A DNA stretch of 61,089 nucleotides, from assembly GCA_028280815.1 (NCBI GenBank), contig JANQLC010000011.1, positions 1 to 61,089 of the forward strand, written 5' to 3'. Position 1 is the first letter of the stretch, and every line of letters starts with the position of its first letter. The stretch is from Flavobacteriales bacterium. GTDB taxonomy: Bacteria; Bacteroidota; Bacteroidia; Flavobacteriales; JANQLC01. The notes beneath the pieces are model-generated. The model ran no database searches and was not told where the DNA came from. It saw only the letters and a list, made by a program, of their open reading frames with translations. Positions 1 to 8,771 of this stretch are shown piece by piece. The translations under genes and the position numbers were made by a program.

Positions 1-79
1 ATGCGGAACCGATTGGGTTAGCCCACTCACAAAAGCATGGAGAGCAGCAAAAAACAACAGCGAAAAGCACCCGATTCAT
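1..79 (-). CDS. N-terminal fragment of a secreted protein, cut by the window edge
   Basis: On the minus strand an ATG at 79 opens a frame that is still open at base 1. The 26 residues begin MNRVLFAVVFCCSPCFC, with a basic start followed by a hydrophobic Cys-rich stretch, which is what a Sec signal peptide looks like. Nothing of the mature protein is visible, so the function is unknown. It lies downstream of egtD on the same strand with about 140 bp between them. A GC-rich hairpin (90-107) sits just ahead of the ATG. The call rests only on the signal-like start and could be chance. Confidence 0.35.
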   Translation of the reverse strand, partial: MNRVLFAVVFCCSPCFCEWANPIGSA

Positions 80-221
80 GTCGATCAAAGCCGCCAAAAC
101 GGGCGGCGCCTTTTTAAGCGCAATCGATCTGGAAGGTTCTGAAATGTGCCTAATTTACTTTTGAGCGGTGAAACTTTGGAGCTGTCGAATTTGACGAAAA
201 CCATTACCCCATATCGCCAGC

Positions 222-1163
222 CTAACAACGCTTTAAAACGTAATCCGCAAACCACCCTTGGCCATCCATCAGTTTATCCACGATCCGAAAGCCACTATCG
301 GCGATGATTCGCGCCAGTATGCGGTCGTCATACTTGCGTGAGATCTCCGTATGAATCCGCTCCCCCTTTTCAAAGAAAAATCGCTTACCGATCTTTGAAA
401 TGCGGACTTCCTGCGGTCGGGTGCTCTCCAAATAGCTCTTTACAATGCCTTCGCGTACATCGTATTCAACCCTGTGTTCAAATGCTTTCACATCAAAGTC
501 TCCAACCAGTTCCCGGTTGATGCGCAGCAGCAGATTCAAATTGAAATCCCGAGTGATACCCCCACGATAAGCCGGCAAGACGATGGCCGCATCTTTAATC
601 AGATCGAGACCCAGCAACAAGCTGTCACCCGGCTTTAACCGGGCACCGAGCTCGTGGACGAATTCGGCAGCCTGTTCATCGGGCATATTGCCCATATTGG
701 AGCCCAGAAATAAAACGACTTTGGGGTGTCGATCACCCCGCAAGGAATCCAGTATTTCAAAGTAGTCACCGCATTGCGCTCGTATGGAAACACCGGGTAA
801 TTCTCGGCTTAGACCCGCTATGAGTCCATCGAGGGCACATGGAGAGATGTCGATGGGCAGATAGGTGAATCGGTAAGCCGCCCGATGCCAGGCACGGATG
901 AGCGCCTTTGTCTTGCTGCCATGGCCAGCACCGAGTTCTACAAGTTCAAAATATTTGCCCTTTTGCAGCCCCAAGGCCTGGGTTATGCATTGTGTCTTTT
1001 GGCTGAGTATTTCAAATTCTGCCCTTGTCAAATAATACTCGGGCATACGCGTGATCGCTATGAAGAGCGCATCGCCTCTTTCATCGTAAAAATACTTGGA
1101 TGGAAGCCTTTTGGGCGTACAGCTCAAACCGCGATCCACCTCTTCTTTAAACCGCGCTATCAT
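222..1163 (-). CDS. egtD: L-histidine N-alpha-methyltransferase EgtD
   Basis: It trimethylates histidine with SAM to hercynine, the first step of ergothioneine synthesis, in the cytoplasm. Visible marks are the family N-terminus (LPSKYFYDERGDALF, then ITRMPEYYLTRAE), the SAM-binding GAGHGSKTKAL and the FLGSNMGN motif equivalent to the family's GSxIGN. The start is set at ATG 1163, two bases after the egtB stop and in register with known EgtD N-termini. An ATG at 1199 would add 12 residues inside egtB. With egtB it forms a two-gene cotranscribed unit. No egtC or egtE is adjacent, so sulfur removal must be encoded elsewhere. Confidence 0.93.
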   Translation of the reverse strand: MIARFKEEVDRGLSCTPKRLPSKYFYDERGDALFIAITRMPEYYLTRAEFEILSQKTQCITQALGLQKGKYFELVELGAGHGSKTKALIRAWHRAAYRFTYLPIDISPCALDGLIAGLSRELPGVSIRAQCGDYFEILDSLRGDRHPKVVLFLGSNMGNMPDEQAAEFVHELGARLKPGDSLLLGLDLIKDAAIVLPAYRGGITRDFNLNLLLRINRELVGDFDVKAFEHRVEYDVREGIVKSYLESTRPQEVRISKIGKRFFFEKGERIHTEISRKYDDRILARIIADSGFRIVDKLMDGQGWFADYVLKRC

Positions 1164-1165
1164 CT

Positions 1166-2317
1166 CTATTTCACCAGGCGAATCCCAGCGTATTGCCATT
1201 GAAAATGCGGGTGAAAGAAATTGCGATACGTATGCCTGCTGTGTCCCTTTGGCGTAACTGCAGAGCTGCCGCGCAACACCATTTGATTGATCATGAATTT
1301 GCCGTTGTACTCGCCTAAGGCGCCGGGTGCTGCTTTAAAACCGGGGTAAGGGAGATATGCCGAATTCGTCCACTCCCAACGCAAACCCCATTGGAGCCGG
1401 CCCGAGGCGGCTTCCCATTCAAACTCGGTAGGCAAACGACATCCTTTCCACAGGGCAAAAGCGCTCGCTTCGTAAAAGGAAATGTGTGCGAGCAGAGCTC
1501 GGTGATCCATGGGCCGTAAGCCCGCTAGCGTATAGACATGCCATTGGCCGTCTATCTCATGCCAATACAACGGACTCTTTGCCCCGCTGTTACGCACCCA
1601 AGCCCAGCCCTCATCGAGCCAATATGGGTATTTCTCATATCCGCCAGCCGCTATGAATTCCATGAATTCACCATTGGTGACCAAAGCCTTTGAAATAGAG
1701 TAGTCTTGCAGATACACCTTGTGTCTCGCCCGTTCATTGTCAAAGCAAAACCCCGTTGAATCACAACCGATTTCATAGATCCCTTCCGGTATTTCCAACC
1801 AGCCTGCCGCTTCATTTCCATCCGCCACCCGGCTGAAATCGGGGTGGTAAACCGGGTAGATCGGATTGCGTCCCAGCGTGTACTTTAAATCGGTGAGCAG
1901 CAGCTCCTGATGCTGTTGTTCATGGTGGATGCCGAGGGTGATTCGCTCAGCAACTGCACGGGATACCGGCGTGGACAAGAGTTGAGACAGGTATCGATCT
2001 ACGTGCTTTCGATAGGCGTAAATCGCATCGATATCGGGACGGGTCATGCCACCCCTTTGGGCACGAGCCACCCGCTTGCCTACCGCATTGTAATAACTGT
2101 TGAACAAATAACCGAAATGCGGATGGAATAACGGGTAATCCGCGCAGTTTTCCTTGAGGATCATCTCCTCGAAAAACCAAGTGGTATGTGCGAGATGCCA
2201 TTTGGGCGGACTGGCAAAGGCTTCGAGTTGTGCGACGTAATCCGCTGCGTGAAGGGGGGCGCACAGCTCTTCGGTCTTTCGCCGCGTCTCGATATACTGG
2301 CTTAACAGCGTTTCCAT
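1166..2317 (-). CDS. egtB: Hercynine oxygenase EgtB (ergothioneine sulfoxide synthase)
   Basis: Non-heme iron enzyme that joins a thiol substrate to hercynine using O2. The 383 residues have an N-terminal DinB-like helical domain with WHLAHTTWFFEE and the iron-binding HHEQQHQE (H-x3-H-x-E), then a C-terminal formylglycine-generating-enzyme-like fold (IGCDSTGFCFDNE, RLPTEFEWEAA, RGSSAVTPKGH) ending in YAGIRLVK. Length is usual for short bacterial EgtB. Whether it takes gamma-glutamylcysteine or cysteine cannot be read from the sequence, but the missing egtC neighbour fits either a cysteine-using type or a scattered pathway. It is first in the operon and egtD follows at once. Confidence 0.94.
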   Translation of the reverse strand: METLLSQYIETRRKTEELCAPLHAADYVAQLEAFASPPKWHLAHTTWFFEEMILKENCADYPLFHPHFGYLFNSYYNAVGKRVARAQRGGMTRPDIDAIYAYRKHVDRYLSQLLSTPVSRAVAERITLGIHHEQQHQELLLTDLKYTLGRNPIYPVYHPDFSRVADGNEAAGWLEIPEGIYEIGCDSTGFCFDNERARHKVYLQDYSISKALVTNGEFMEFIAAGGYEKYPYWLDEGWAWVRNSGAKSPLYWHEIDGQWHVYTLAGLRPMDHRALLAHISFYEASAFALWKGCRLPTEFEWEAASGRLQWGLRWEWTNSAYLPYPGFKAAPGALGEYNGKFMINQMVLRGSSAVTPKGHSRHTYRNFFHPHFQWQYAGIRLVK

Positions 2318-2588
2318 CTATCAGCACGTGCCGTTTTCCATTCTAAAGATATCCATCTCACTACGTCCTGTCCCGTACAGGCAGGCCGGTAGCATTTTTT
2401 GGTCGCTTCCGCTGTTTTTGATTATCGACCTCGCATTGAAAAACCCATTTATCAGCGCCCATCTCAAACCGCTCACCTATTTTCCCTCAGTCCTTACAAA
2501 TGGGTCAACCGATCGTACACCCCGTCAAACCCTTATGCGTGTCTAAAACTCAGATGACGCCTACCTGCATTCCCAAGAGTCCACCCGC

Positions 2589-3593
2589 TCACAACCTCGC
2601 TATGTGTTGCAGCAAATCGACCAGTTTGTCGGAATACCCCACTTCGTTATCATACCAGGCGATGAGTTTTACAAATTTGTCATTGAGCATCATGCCAGCC
2701 CCAGCATCGAACGCGCAAGTGTGGGTTTCCCCTACGAAATCACTGGATACAACGGGTTCATCTGTGTATTTCAGAATGCCCTTTAAATTCCCTTCCGCTT
2801 CTGCTTTTACGGCCTTTATCAGAGTATCGTAATCGGTGGCTCTTTCCAAGCGCAGGGTCAAGTCCACCACGGATACATCTGCAATCGGGACGCGCATAGC
2901 CATGCCGGTGAGCCTTCCGTCCAACGCAGGGATCACCTTACCCACTGCCTTGGCGGCTCCTGTCGTGGTGGGAATGATGTTTACCAGTGCGGAACGCCCC
3001 AAGCGATAGCTCTTCTTTGAAGGCCCGTCCACCAATCGCTGGGTAGAGGTAGCCGCGTGTACGGTGGTCATAAGCCCCTCTACAATGCCGAAGTGGTCGT
3101 GAATCACCTGGGCTAAGGGAGCGAGACAATTGGTCGTACAAGAGGCGTTTGAAACCAGGCTGTCGCTCGCTTGCGCCCGTTGGTGATTGACCCCCATCAC
3201 ATACATGGGTATGTCGTCTTTCGACGGGGCCGATAGGACTACCTTTTTGGCCCCGGCGCGTATATGCCCGCCCGCGGATTCCCGGGTTAAAAACAAGCCC
3301 GTAGATTCCACGATGTACGAGGCCCCGATCTCATCCCACCGCAAGTCACCCGGATTTTTTTCGGCAGTCACCCGAATTTCCTTGCCATTCACCGTGAGCC
3401 GATCCGCTTCTACGCCCAAAGTTCCCTGAAACCCGCCGTGAACGGAATCGTACTGCAGTAGGTACGCCATTTGTTCGGGCGCCAGCAGATCGTTGATGCC
3501 GACTACCTCGATGTCTGCGCGCCTCGTGGCAGCTGCAAAGACGAGACGCCCAATCCTTCCGAATCCGTTTATGCCTACTTTGATTTTCTCCAC
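2589..3593 (-). CDS. gap: Glyceraldehyde-3-phosphate dehydrogenase, type I
   Basis: Converts glyceraldehyde-3-phosphate, NAD+ and phosphate to 1,3-bisphosphoglycerate in glycolysis, with the reverse in gluconeogenesis. The 334 residues show the Rossmann start [14 protein letters not shown], an acidic residue after GIND expected for NAD rather than NADP preference, the catalytic [14 protein letters not shown] with its cysteine, and the C-terminal [15 protein letters not shown]. Length is standard. It lies 48 bp downstream of pfkA on the same strand, so the two probably share the promoter before pfkA. The 270 bp between gap and egtB holds no gene. Confidence 0.97.
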   Translation of the reverse strand: MEKIKVGINGFGRIGRLVFAAATRRADIEVVGINDLLAPEQMAYLLQYDSVHGGFQGTLGVEADRLTVNGKEIRVTAEKNPGDLRWDEIGASYIVESTGLFLTRESAGGHIRAGAKKVVLSAPSKDDIPMYVMGVNHQRAQASDSLVSNASCTTNCLAPLAQVIHDHFGIVEGLMTTVHAATSTQRLVDGPSKKSYRLGRSALVNIIPTTTGAAKAVGKVIPALDGRLTGMAMRVPIADVSVVDLTLRLERATDYDTLIKAVKAEAEGNLKGILKYTDEPVVSSDFVGETHTCAFDAGAGMMLNDKFVKLIAWYDNEVGYSDKLVDLLQHIARL

Positions 3594-3641
3594 CTCTGCT
3601 CGTTTTGAGTCCTTTTCAAGTCCAGACTCATGTGTGGGATG

Positions 3642-4613
3642 TCACACGGCGGTGATATCCGCTATCTTTTTCAATTCTACGTCCAATGGGTTGTGCGCTT
3701 TGATGGCCTGGTCCAATGGTGTTTCCACCACTGCGTTGTGGCGAATGCCCACCATCAGGCCGGTTTTCCCGGCTAAGAGCGCTTCCACAGCAGCCACACC
3801 CAAACGGCTCGCCAATACGCGGTCATAACAGGAAGGGGCACCACCGCGTTGGATATGCCCCAAAACCGTCACGCGAATATCGTATTTCGGGTAACGCATT
3901 TTTACCGCTTTGGCCAGATCGAAAGCACTGCCCAACTGATCACCTTCTGCTACCACTACGATACTGGAGGACTTGCGGCTTTTGTGACTGCGGGACAAGC
4001 GGCTGAAGAGCGCCTCGAGCGCCATGTTTTCCTCCGGGATTAGAATCGCTTGTGCCCCTATGCCAATGCCGCTGTTCATCGCTATAAAACCAGCGTCTCG
4101 TCCCATCACCTCTACGAAGAACAACCGGTTGTGCGAGGTGGCTGTGTCTCGAATCTTGTCGATGGCCGCTACCACGGTGTTGAGCGCTGTGTCGTATCCG
4201 ATGGTCTGGTCGGTACCGTAGATATCATTATCAATCGTACCCGGAATGCCAATCACGCGAATCCCGTACTCCTTTTCAAAAATCACGCCGCCTGTGAAAG
4301 AGCCATCCCCGCCGATGACGATCAGCGCGTCTATGCCGTGCTGCACCAACTGCTCGTAGGCTTCTCTGCGTCCCGCTACCGTCTTAAACGATTCGGAACG
4401 GGCTGTCTTTAATATGGTGCCGCCCCGGCCGATTAAATTCTTAACCATTCGCGGACCCATGGGCACCAACTTGCCGGCTATCAATCCTTCATAGCCCAGG
4501 CGAACGCCCTTGCATTCGACGCGATAATAAGCACAAGCCCGCACCACAGCTCGTATCGCAGCATTCATGCCCGGCGCATCGCCACCCGAAGTCATCACCG
4601 CAATTTTCTTCAC
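3642..4613 (-). CDS. pfkA: ATP-dependent 6-phosphofructokinase
   Basis: Phosphorylates fructose-6-phosphate to fructose-1,6-bisphosphate. The N-terminus KKIAVMTSGGDAPGMNAAIR, the ATP-type loop VIGGDGSFTGG (Gly where PPi-dependent enzymes carry Asp) and the catalytic PGTIDNDIYGTD are visible. The longest frame starts at ATG 4673, but that ATG is inside a hairpin and upstream of a clear promoter box (4639-4646). I place the start at GTG 4613, giving 323 residues that begin exactly like the family. GTG 4622 is the alternative. It leads a pfkA-gap operon. Confidence 0.95.
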   Translation of the reverse strand: MKKIAVMTSGGDAPGMNAAIRAVVRACAYYRVECKGVRLGYEGLIAGKLVPMGPRMVKNLIGRGGTILKTARSESFKTVAGRREAYEQLVQHGIDALIVIGGDGSFTGGVIFEKEYGIRVIGIPGTIDNDIYGTDQTIGYDTALNTVVAAIDKIRDTATSHNRLFFVEVMGRDAGFIAMNSGIGIGAQAILIPEENMALEALFSRLSRSHKSRKSSSIVVVAEGDQLGSAFDLAKAVKMRYPKYDIRVTVLGHIQRGGAPSCYDRVLASRLGVAAVEALLAGKTGLMVGIRHNAVVETPLDQAIKAHNPLDVELKKIADITAV

Positions 4614-4638
4614 CCCGCTCACCTGACCCGCTTCTTTG

Positions 4639-4646
4639 CAAATATA
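4639..4646 (-). promoter_or_regulatory. Bacteroidota -7 promoter box before pfkA
   Basis: Read on the minus strand this is TATATTTG followed by C, a perfect TAnnTTTG. It lies 25 bases before the GTG chosen for pfkA and inside the longer frame from ATG 4673, which supports the downstream start. Confidence 0.65.
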
Positions 4647-4658
4647 AGACTTCCACTC

Positions 4659-4684
4659 AAAACCCGTGTTCACACGGGTTTTTT
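4659..4684. terminator. Ten-bp hairpin with T-run, terminator-like
   Basis: A perfect 10-bp stem (4659-4668 with 4673-4682, core AACCCGTG/CACGGGTT) with a four-base loop runs into six T on the plus strand and, by symmetry, a T-run on the minus strand. No gene ends here on either strand. It lies between the divergent pfkA and XRE genes and may insulate them or sit at the upstream edge of the pfkA promoter. Confidence 0.4.
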
Positions 4685-4874
4685 CATCTCGATCGTTTCC
4701 ATTTGTAAACAGATTTTTCCCTTCTGATCACCGGGCGCTAAGGACTGTGGCTCTCTTTGTTAAATTGAATTTTAAAATTCTTATTTTCAATATTTTGTGA
4801 GTTTTAAGTAAACTAATAATTTATACTAAATACCTATTTTTCTTATCTAATTTCATCAATAAGTAAATGATTTT

Positions 4875-4890
4875 TTTACATTTGTAAACA
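4875..4890 (+). promoter_or_regulatory. Promoter box and dyad of the XRE gene, leaderless start
   Basis: TACATTTG at 4877-4884 matches TAnnTTTG and ends five bases before the ATG at 4890, so the message would be almost leaderless. It is embedded in a perfect dyad, TTTACA-TT-TGTAAA (4875-4888). The 12-mer CATTTGTAAACA recurs exactly at 4700-4711. Autoregulation by the XRE protein is a reasonable inference. Confidence 0.5.
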
Positions 4891-5231
4891 TGGAGCACAG
4901 CGAGATGGTCACCCGCATGGAAAGCCTTTTGAAACACTATGGCTTGACCGCTTCCCAACTGGCCGAAAGCATCGGCATACAGCGCTCGCGCATTTCACAT
5001 ATCCTATCGGGTCGAAACAAAGCCAGCTTGGATTTGATCGTAAAACTCCTCAGCGCCTATCCGGATTTAAATTTGTATTGGCTCGTGCTCGGGGAGCCGC
5101 CCATGCTAAAATCAAAATCGCCGAAAACTACACCCCCTGCAGATGAAATCGAACAAATCGTCATATTTTACAAAGATGGCTGTTGCAAGCGATACGTTCC
5201 CGATTTCAAACGGAAACAATCGACCGCATAG
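4890..5231 (+). CDS. XRE-family helix-turn-helix regulator
   Basis: A 113-residue cytoplasmic DNA-binding protein. Residues about 8-65 form an HTH_3 domain (LTASQLAESIGIQRSRISHI, then LSGRNKASLDLIVKLLSAYP) followed by LYWLVLGEPPML, the usual tail of Bacteroidota XRE proteins. The C-terminal part ends with IEQIVIFYKDGCCKRYVPDF, a conserved-looking short motif. Its targets are unknown. The dyad over its own promoter suggests autorepression. No toxin, methylase or phage gene lies next to it. The ATG at 4890 is preferred because it follows the promoter box directly; an internal Met at residue 6 is the alternative. Confidence 0.85.
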   Translation: MEHSEMVTRMESLLKHYGLTASQLAESIGIQRSRISHILSGRNKASLDLIVKLLSAYPDLNLYWLVLGEPPMLKSKSPKTTPPADEIEQIVIFYKDGCCKRYVPDFKRKQSTA

Positions 5232-5569
5232 CACGGCGACTCGGACAGGCCGGGCTGAAATTACAAGCGGTTAGAATGATCTTGCGGTAAAGGCGCGCCG
5301 GCATGCAGAATAAAGCTAAAAACACCTGCTTTTAACCGATTGTAAGACGTGAAGGAAAGCAGGAGCCGGTATAAGAGAGGTTGCAGCATGCATACGAGGA
5401 CAAAGACAATATCAACGCGTTGCGCACTGCTTCTATAGATAGAAAATAAACAGCGGACTATTTTTATACAGTGGAAAAGCTATATCGCAAATTACAGGAC
5501 TTATCGCAGCGTCGGCTCACAGCCTTTTAATTAAAATCACATGAGTGAAATCTATCGATTGCCACGATG
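5232..5569. other. Intergenic stretch without a recognisable gene
   Basis: The 340 bp between the XRE gene and the folD stop hold no convincing reading frame, tRNA or strong hairpin. The two flanking genes converge here, so it needs no promoter. Confidence 0.5.
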
Positions 5570-6460
5570 TCATTTTCCTACTGCCGCCGCATGAGATTCG
5601 TATGCCTGTAGGGTATTTTTGAGCAGCATGGCAATGGTCATCGGTCCTACACCACCCGGCACCGGCGTTATATGAGAAACCTTTTGACGCACCGCTTCAA
5701 AATCGACATCTCCCACCAAGCGATAACCGCTCTTTTTAGAAGGGTCGGCCACCCGACTGATCCCCACGTCGATCACCACACTGCCCGCCTTTATCCGATC
5801 GGCTGTCAGGAATCCCGGCACGCCCAAAGCTGTGATGACGATATCGGCCTGCCGGGTCAGCTCGCCGACATTTCGGGTTTGACTGTGGCAGAGCGTCACC
5901 GTGGCATTGCCCGGATAGGCCTTTCGGCTCATCAAAATACCGATGGGTTTGCCCACGATATCGCTGCGTCCGACCACGACTACGCGACTTCCAGCCGTGG
6001 GAATCTCATAGTGCCTTATCAACTCCAAAATGCCATAGGGTGTAGCGGGGATAAAGGTGTCCAGCCCCAAAACCAGCTTTCCGACATTGGTTGGGTGAAA
6101 GCCGTCGACATCTTTTTGGGGATCGATGGCTTGGATGACTCTCGTCGCGTCTACGTGAGCGGGAAGTGGCAGCTGAACGATAAAGCCGTCTACGCCCTCA
6201 TCCCGATTCAACTCCGAGACGACACACAGCAATTCTTCCTCAGCAATCGCAGCTGACTTGTGGATAACCGTCGATCGAAAGCCCACCGCTTCACAGGCTT
6301 TCGCCTTGGCACTGACATAGGTGCGGCTCGCCGCGTTACCACCCACCAACACCGCCACGAGATGGGGCTTTCGCTTGCCCGATCGAACCGAGTTGCCGAC
6401 GGATCGGGAAATCCCCTGACAAATCTGTTGGGAGAGCTCTTTCCCATCCAAAAGCACCAT
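5570..6460 (-). CDS. folD: Bifunctional methylene-THF dehydrogenase/cyclohydrolase FolD
   Basis: Interconverts 5,10-methylene-, methenyl- and 10-formyl-tetrahydrofolate for one-carbon metabolism. Visible are the substrate-site lysine in TYVSAKAKACEAVG, the VDGFIVQLPLPAH signature, QKDVDGFHPTN, the NAD(P)-binding VVGRSDIVGKPIGILM and the C-terminal TPVPGGVGPMTIAMLL. The start is placed at ATG 6460 (MVLLDGKELSQ, 296 residues), matching the family. An upstream ATG at 6499 would add 13 atypical residues. It lies 55 bp downstream of ffh on the same strand and is probably cotranscribed. Confidence 0.95.
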   Translation of the reverse strand: MVLLDGKELSQQICQGISRSVGNSVRSGKRKPHLVAVLVGGNAASRTYVSAKAKACEAVGFRSTVIHKSAAIAEEELLCVVSELNRDEGVDGFIVQLPLPAHVDATRVIQAIDPQKDVDGFHPTNVGKLVLGLDTFIPATPYGILELIRHYEIPTAGSRVVVVGRSDIVGKPIGILMSRKAYPGNATVTLCHSQTRNVGELTRQADIVITALGVPGFLTADRIKAGSVVIDVGISRVADPSKKSGYRLVGDVDFEAVRQKVSHITPVPGGVGPMTIAMLLKNTLQAYESHAAAVGK

Positions 6461-6515
6461 TACCCCCGAAAAGTCAGAAATGCGCAGTGGACAGTCCAAT
6501 ACCCTAAGACAAAAA

Positions 6516-7853
6516 TCATGTGATGCCGCTGCTTTTGCTCATGAATGAGATTATTCTTCCACCCGCTCCCCGTCGTATGAGCTTCATCGCCTCAGCCATC
6601 TGAGCGAATTGTTTCAACAAGCGGTTGACCGCTTGAATCGAAGTGCCCGAACCCTTTGCAATTCGCCGCCTGCGACTGGAATTGATCTCAGACGGATTTT
6701 CCCGTTCATAAGGCGTCATGGAAAAGATGATGGCTTCCACTTGTTTAAAGGCATCGTCACCGATGTCTGCCCTCCGTAAAGCTCGTCCTGCACCGGGTAG
6801 CATGCCCAACAAATCCTTCGTGCTCCCCATGCGCTTGACGCGCTCGATCTGCTTGAGAAAATCATTGAAATCAAAGCGATTCTCAGCGATTCTTTTCTGG
6901 AGTTTGCGGGCTTCCCCTGCATCGTATTGCGCCTGTGCGCGTTCCACCAGCGAGACCACATCGCCCATGCCGAGTATTCGGTCGGCCATCCGTTTGGGAT
7001 AAAATACATCTATGGCATCCATCCGCTCGCCGGTGCTGATGAATTTAATAGGCTTATGCACCACCGATTTGATCGTCAAAGCAGCCCCACCACGGGCATC
7101 GCCATCCAATTTGGTCAATACCACACCATCGAAATCCAACCGGTCGTTAAACGCAGTGGCGGTATGCACGGCATCTTGACCGGTCATGGAATCCACTACA
7201 AAAAGCGTTTCTGAAGGCCTGATGGCTCGGTGTATATGGGAGACTTCATCCATCATTTCTGCATCCACCGCCAAACGGCCAGCGGTGTCCACAATTACCG
7301 GATTGCATCCCGCTGACTGGGCTCTTTGGATCCCTTGTCGGGCGATCGCAACGGGATCTGCACTGCCCTCGAGGGCGAAGACCGGTACGCCGATTTGCGC
7401 CCCCCATACCTGCAACTGCGCTACGGCAGCCGGACGGTGTACATCCCCGGCGACCAAAAGCGGCTTTTTCCCCTTTTTGGATTTGAGGTAATGTGCCAAT
7501 TTGACCGAAAAGCTGGTCTTGCCCGAACCCTGTAAGCCAGCGATTAAGATCGCGCTCGGATTTCCATCCATATGGATACCCACCTGTGTGCTGCCCATTA
7601 GATCGGCCAATGCGTTGCGCACGACTTTGACCATAAGCTGACCGGGGTTGAGCGCGGTGAGCACCTTTTGACCGATTGCCTGCGCCTTGACATCTCGTGT
7701 GAAATCCCGCGCTACCGCATAGCTCACGTCGGCATCGAGCAGTGCACGCCGTACTTCCCGCAGCGTTTCCGACACGTTTGCCTCGGTGATCACGTCGTGA
7801 CCCTTCAGCTTGTGGATGGCGTCCCTGAGCTTGTTCTGCAGATTTTGAAACAT
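6516..7853 (-). CDS. ffh: Signal recognition particle GTPase Ffh
   Basis: Binds SRP RNA and signal sequences and delivers ribosomes to FtsY at the inner membrane. The 445 residues show the N-domain (MFQNLQNKLRDAIHKLKG), the P-loop GLQGSGKTSFSVKLA, DTAGRLAVD, TKLDGDARGGAAL, and a C-terminal M domain with MLPGAG and SSRRRRIAKGSGTS. Length is standard. The start ATG follows a promoter box at 7864-7871 with only about ten bases between. The downstream neighbour is folD. Confidence 0.97.
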   Translation of the reverse strand: MFQNLQNKLRDAIHKLKGHDVITEANVSETLREVRRALLDADVSYAVARDFTRDVKAQAIGQKVLTALNPGQLMVKVVRNALADLMGSTQVGIHMDGNPSAILIAGLQGSGKTSFSVKLAHYLKSKKGKKPLLVAGDVHRPAAVAQLQVWGAQIGVPVFALEGSADPVAIARQGIQRAQSAGCNPVIVDTAGRLAVDAEMMDEVSHIHRAIRPSETLFVVDSMTGQDAVHTATAFNDRLDFDGVVLTKLDGDARGGAALTIKSVVHKPIKFISTGERMDAIDVFYPKRMADRILGMGDVVSLVERAQAQYDAGEARKLQKRIAENRFDFNDFLKQIERVKRMGSTKDLLGMLPGAGRALRRADIGDDAFKQVEAIIFSMTPYERENPSEINSSRRRRIAKGSGTSIQAVNRLLKQFAQMAEAMKLIRRGAGGRIISFMSKSSGIT

Positions 7854-7863
7854 ATCCTTTTTG

Positions 7864-7871
7864 CAAAGGTA
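7864..7871 (-). promoter_or_regulatory. -7 promoter box before ffh
   Basis: Minus-strand TACCTTTG followed by C, a perfect TAnnTTTG, ten bases before the ffh start codon. Confidence 0.6.
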
Positions 7872-8050
7872 TGAAAAACAAAAAGCTGTTAACCCACTTA
7901 GAAAAGGTGGAACTGCAAATAACCCATCCCCTATGAATTCGATGGAGATGGGGCGACAACAGGCATATTAAACGCGACCCACAGCTCGACCGAGGGTTCT
8001 GAACCCAAAGGCTTAAGCCACAGATGAGATAAAATGGGATGTCAGTCCTA

Positions 8051-8308
8051 CTAATAATGATATCGAAGCGAAACGATCACAACCGCATCGTCGGTTATCT
8101 TGTGCACCAGTCTGTGCGTTGAGTTGACCCGCCTGCTCCAGCAGCCGCTTAGCTCGTGCTTCAAGGGCTCGGGTTTGCCAATTCCGGAATACGGATCAGC
8201 CGATATGGATTTAAGCAGGGTTTCAACCCGCTCTTTAATGGCAGCACGCCCCGACCGATCCCAACATTCCAGGTCTCTCTTCGCCCTTTTGGTGAATGCT
8301 AAGGCCAC
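8051..8308 (-). CDS. yoeB: YoeB/Txe-family mRNA interferase toxin
   Basis: An 85-residue RelE-superfamily toxin expected to cleave mRNA on the ribosome. It follows the YoeB pattern: an FTKRAKRDLECW start, a central KPEPLKHELSGCWSRRVNSTHRLV with the basic and Ser-Arg-Arg catalytic-region residues, and a C-terminal VVIVSLRYHY whose final His-Tyr is typical. Its start overlaps the end of the upstream antitoxin by ten bases, so the pair is translationally coupled. Both genes look intact. Confidence 0.92.
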   Translation of the reverse strand: MALAFTKRAKRDLECWDRSGRAAIKERVETLLKSISADPYSGIGKPEPLKHELSGCWSRRVNSTHRLVHKITDDAVVIVSLRYHY

Positions 8309-8559
8309 AACTCATCCCAGCCTATCTCTTCTGTATCGCCTTTATCAGCTTGACGAATAGATGTGAGCAAATGCGCTCTGTTGGCCTGAGATGCCAATAA
8401 ATAATCGGTCTCAATCCATGAATTGTACGCTGAAATGGGAATCATGACAACATCTTCCTTATCTGAGCGATGGACTATAATCGTTTCTTTATCCACAGAT
8501 ACTTTATCGAGGATTTGTTTTGTCTTTCGATTCAATTGTGTATGATTGACCGTATCCAT
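8299..8559 (-). CDS. yefM: YefM/Axe-family antitoxin
   Basis: An 86-residue type II antitoxin that binds the adjacent toxin and represses the operon. The N-terminal DNA-binding half starts MDTVNHTQLNRKTKQILDKV. Then come VHRSDKEDVVMIPISAYNSW, the hallmark of Phd/YefM proteins, and a C-terminal toxin-binding tail ending IGWDELWP. The start is set at ATG 8559, giving the family N-terminus; a further ATG at 8589 would place coding sequence over the operator-like region. It is first in a two-gene operon with yoeB. Confidence 0.92.
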   Translation of the reverse strand: MDTVNHTQLNRKTKQILDKVSVDKETIIVHRSDKEDVVMIPISAYNSWIETDYLLASQANRAHLLTSIRQADKGDTEEIGWDELWP

Positions 8560-8573
8560 ATTCGTTTTTTTAT

Positions 8574-8590
8574 GTGTACAAGTATACAAA
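8574..8590 (-). promoter_or_regulatory. Operator-like TGTACA region upstream of yefM
   Basis: The core TGTACA (8575-8580) is followed after two bases by TATACA (8583-8588), making a broken dyad just before the yefM start. TGTACA is the known half-site core of YefM-YoeB operators. On the minus strand the same bases give TATACTTG, one mismatch from the -7 box, so repressor and polymerase would compete. Confidence 0.5.
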
Positions 8591-8771
8591 AAAATAACTG
8601 GAGCGCTTTGCTGGATTCCATCAGGTAATCCATATTTCTTTCAAACAACCCTACTTGGTAAAAAACAAGCAGTCCAATTTTGAATGATCCAGCAGTGAAA
8701 AGTCAGGCAATTCATTTCTTCCTTTTAGGACGGATCTGGATCGCAAGTCTCAAAAAATGGCAATCCGACGG

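Noticed and set aside
90-115. GC-rich hairpin followed by five T on the plus strand, as a terminator
   Set aside because: No plus-strand gene ends here. It may instead be a leader structure of the fragment starting at 79, which is not enough to annotate it.
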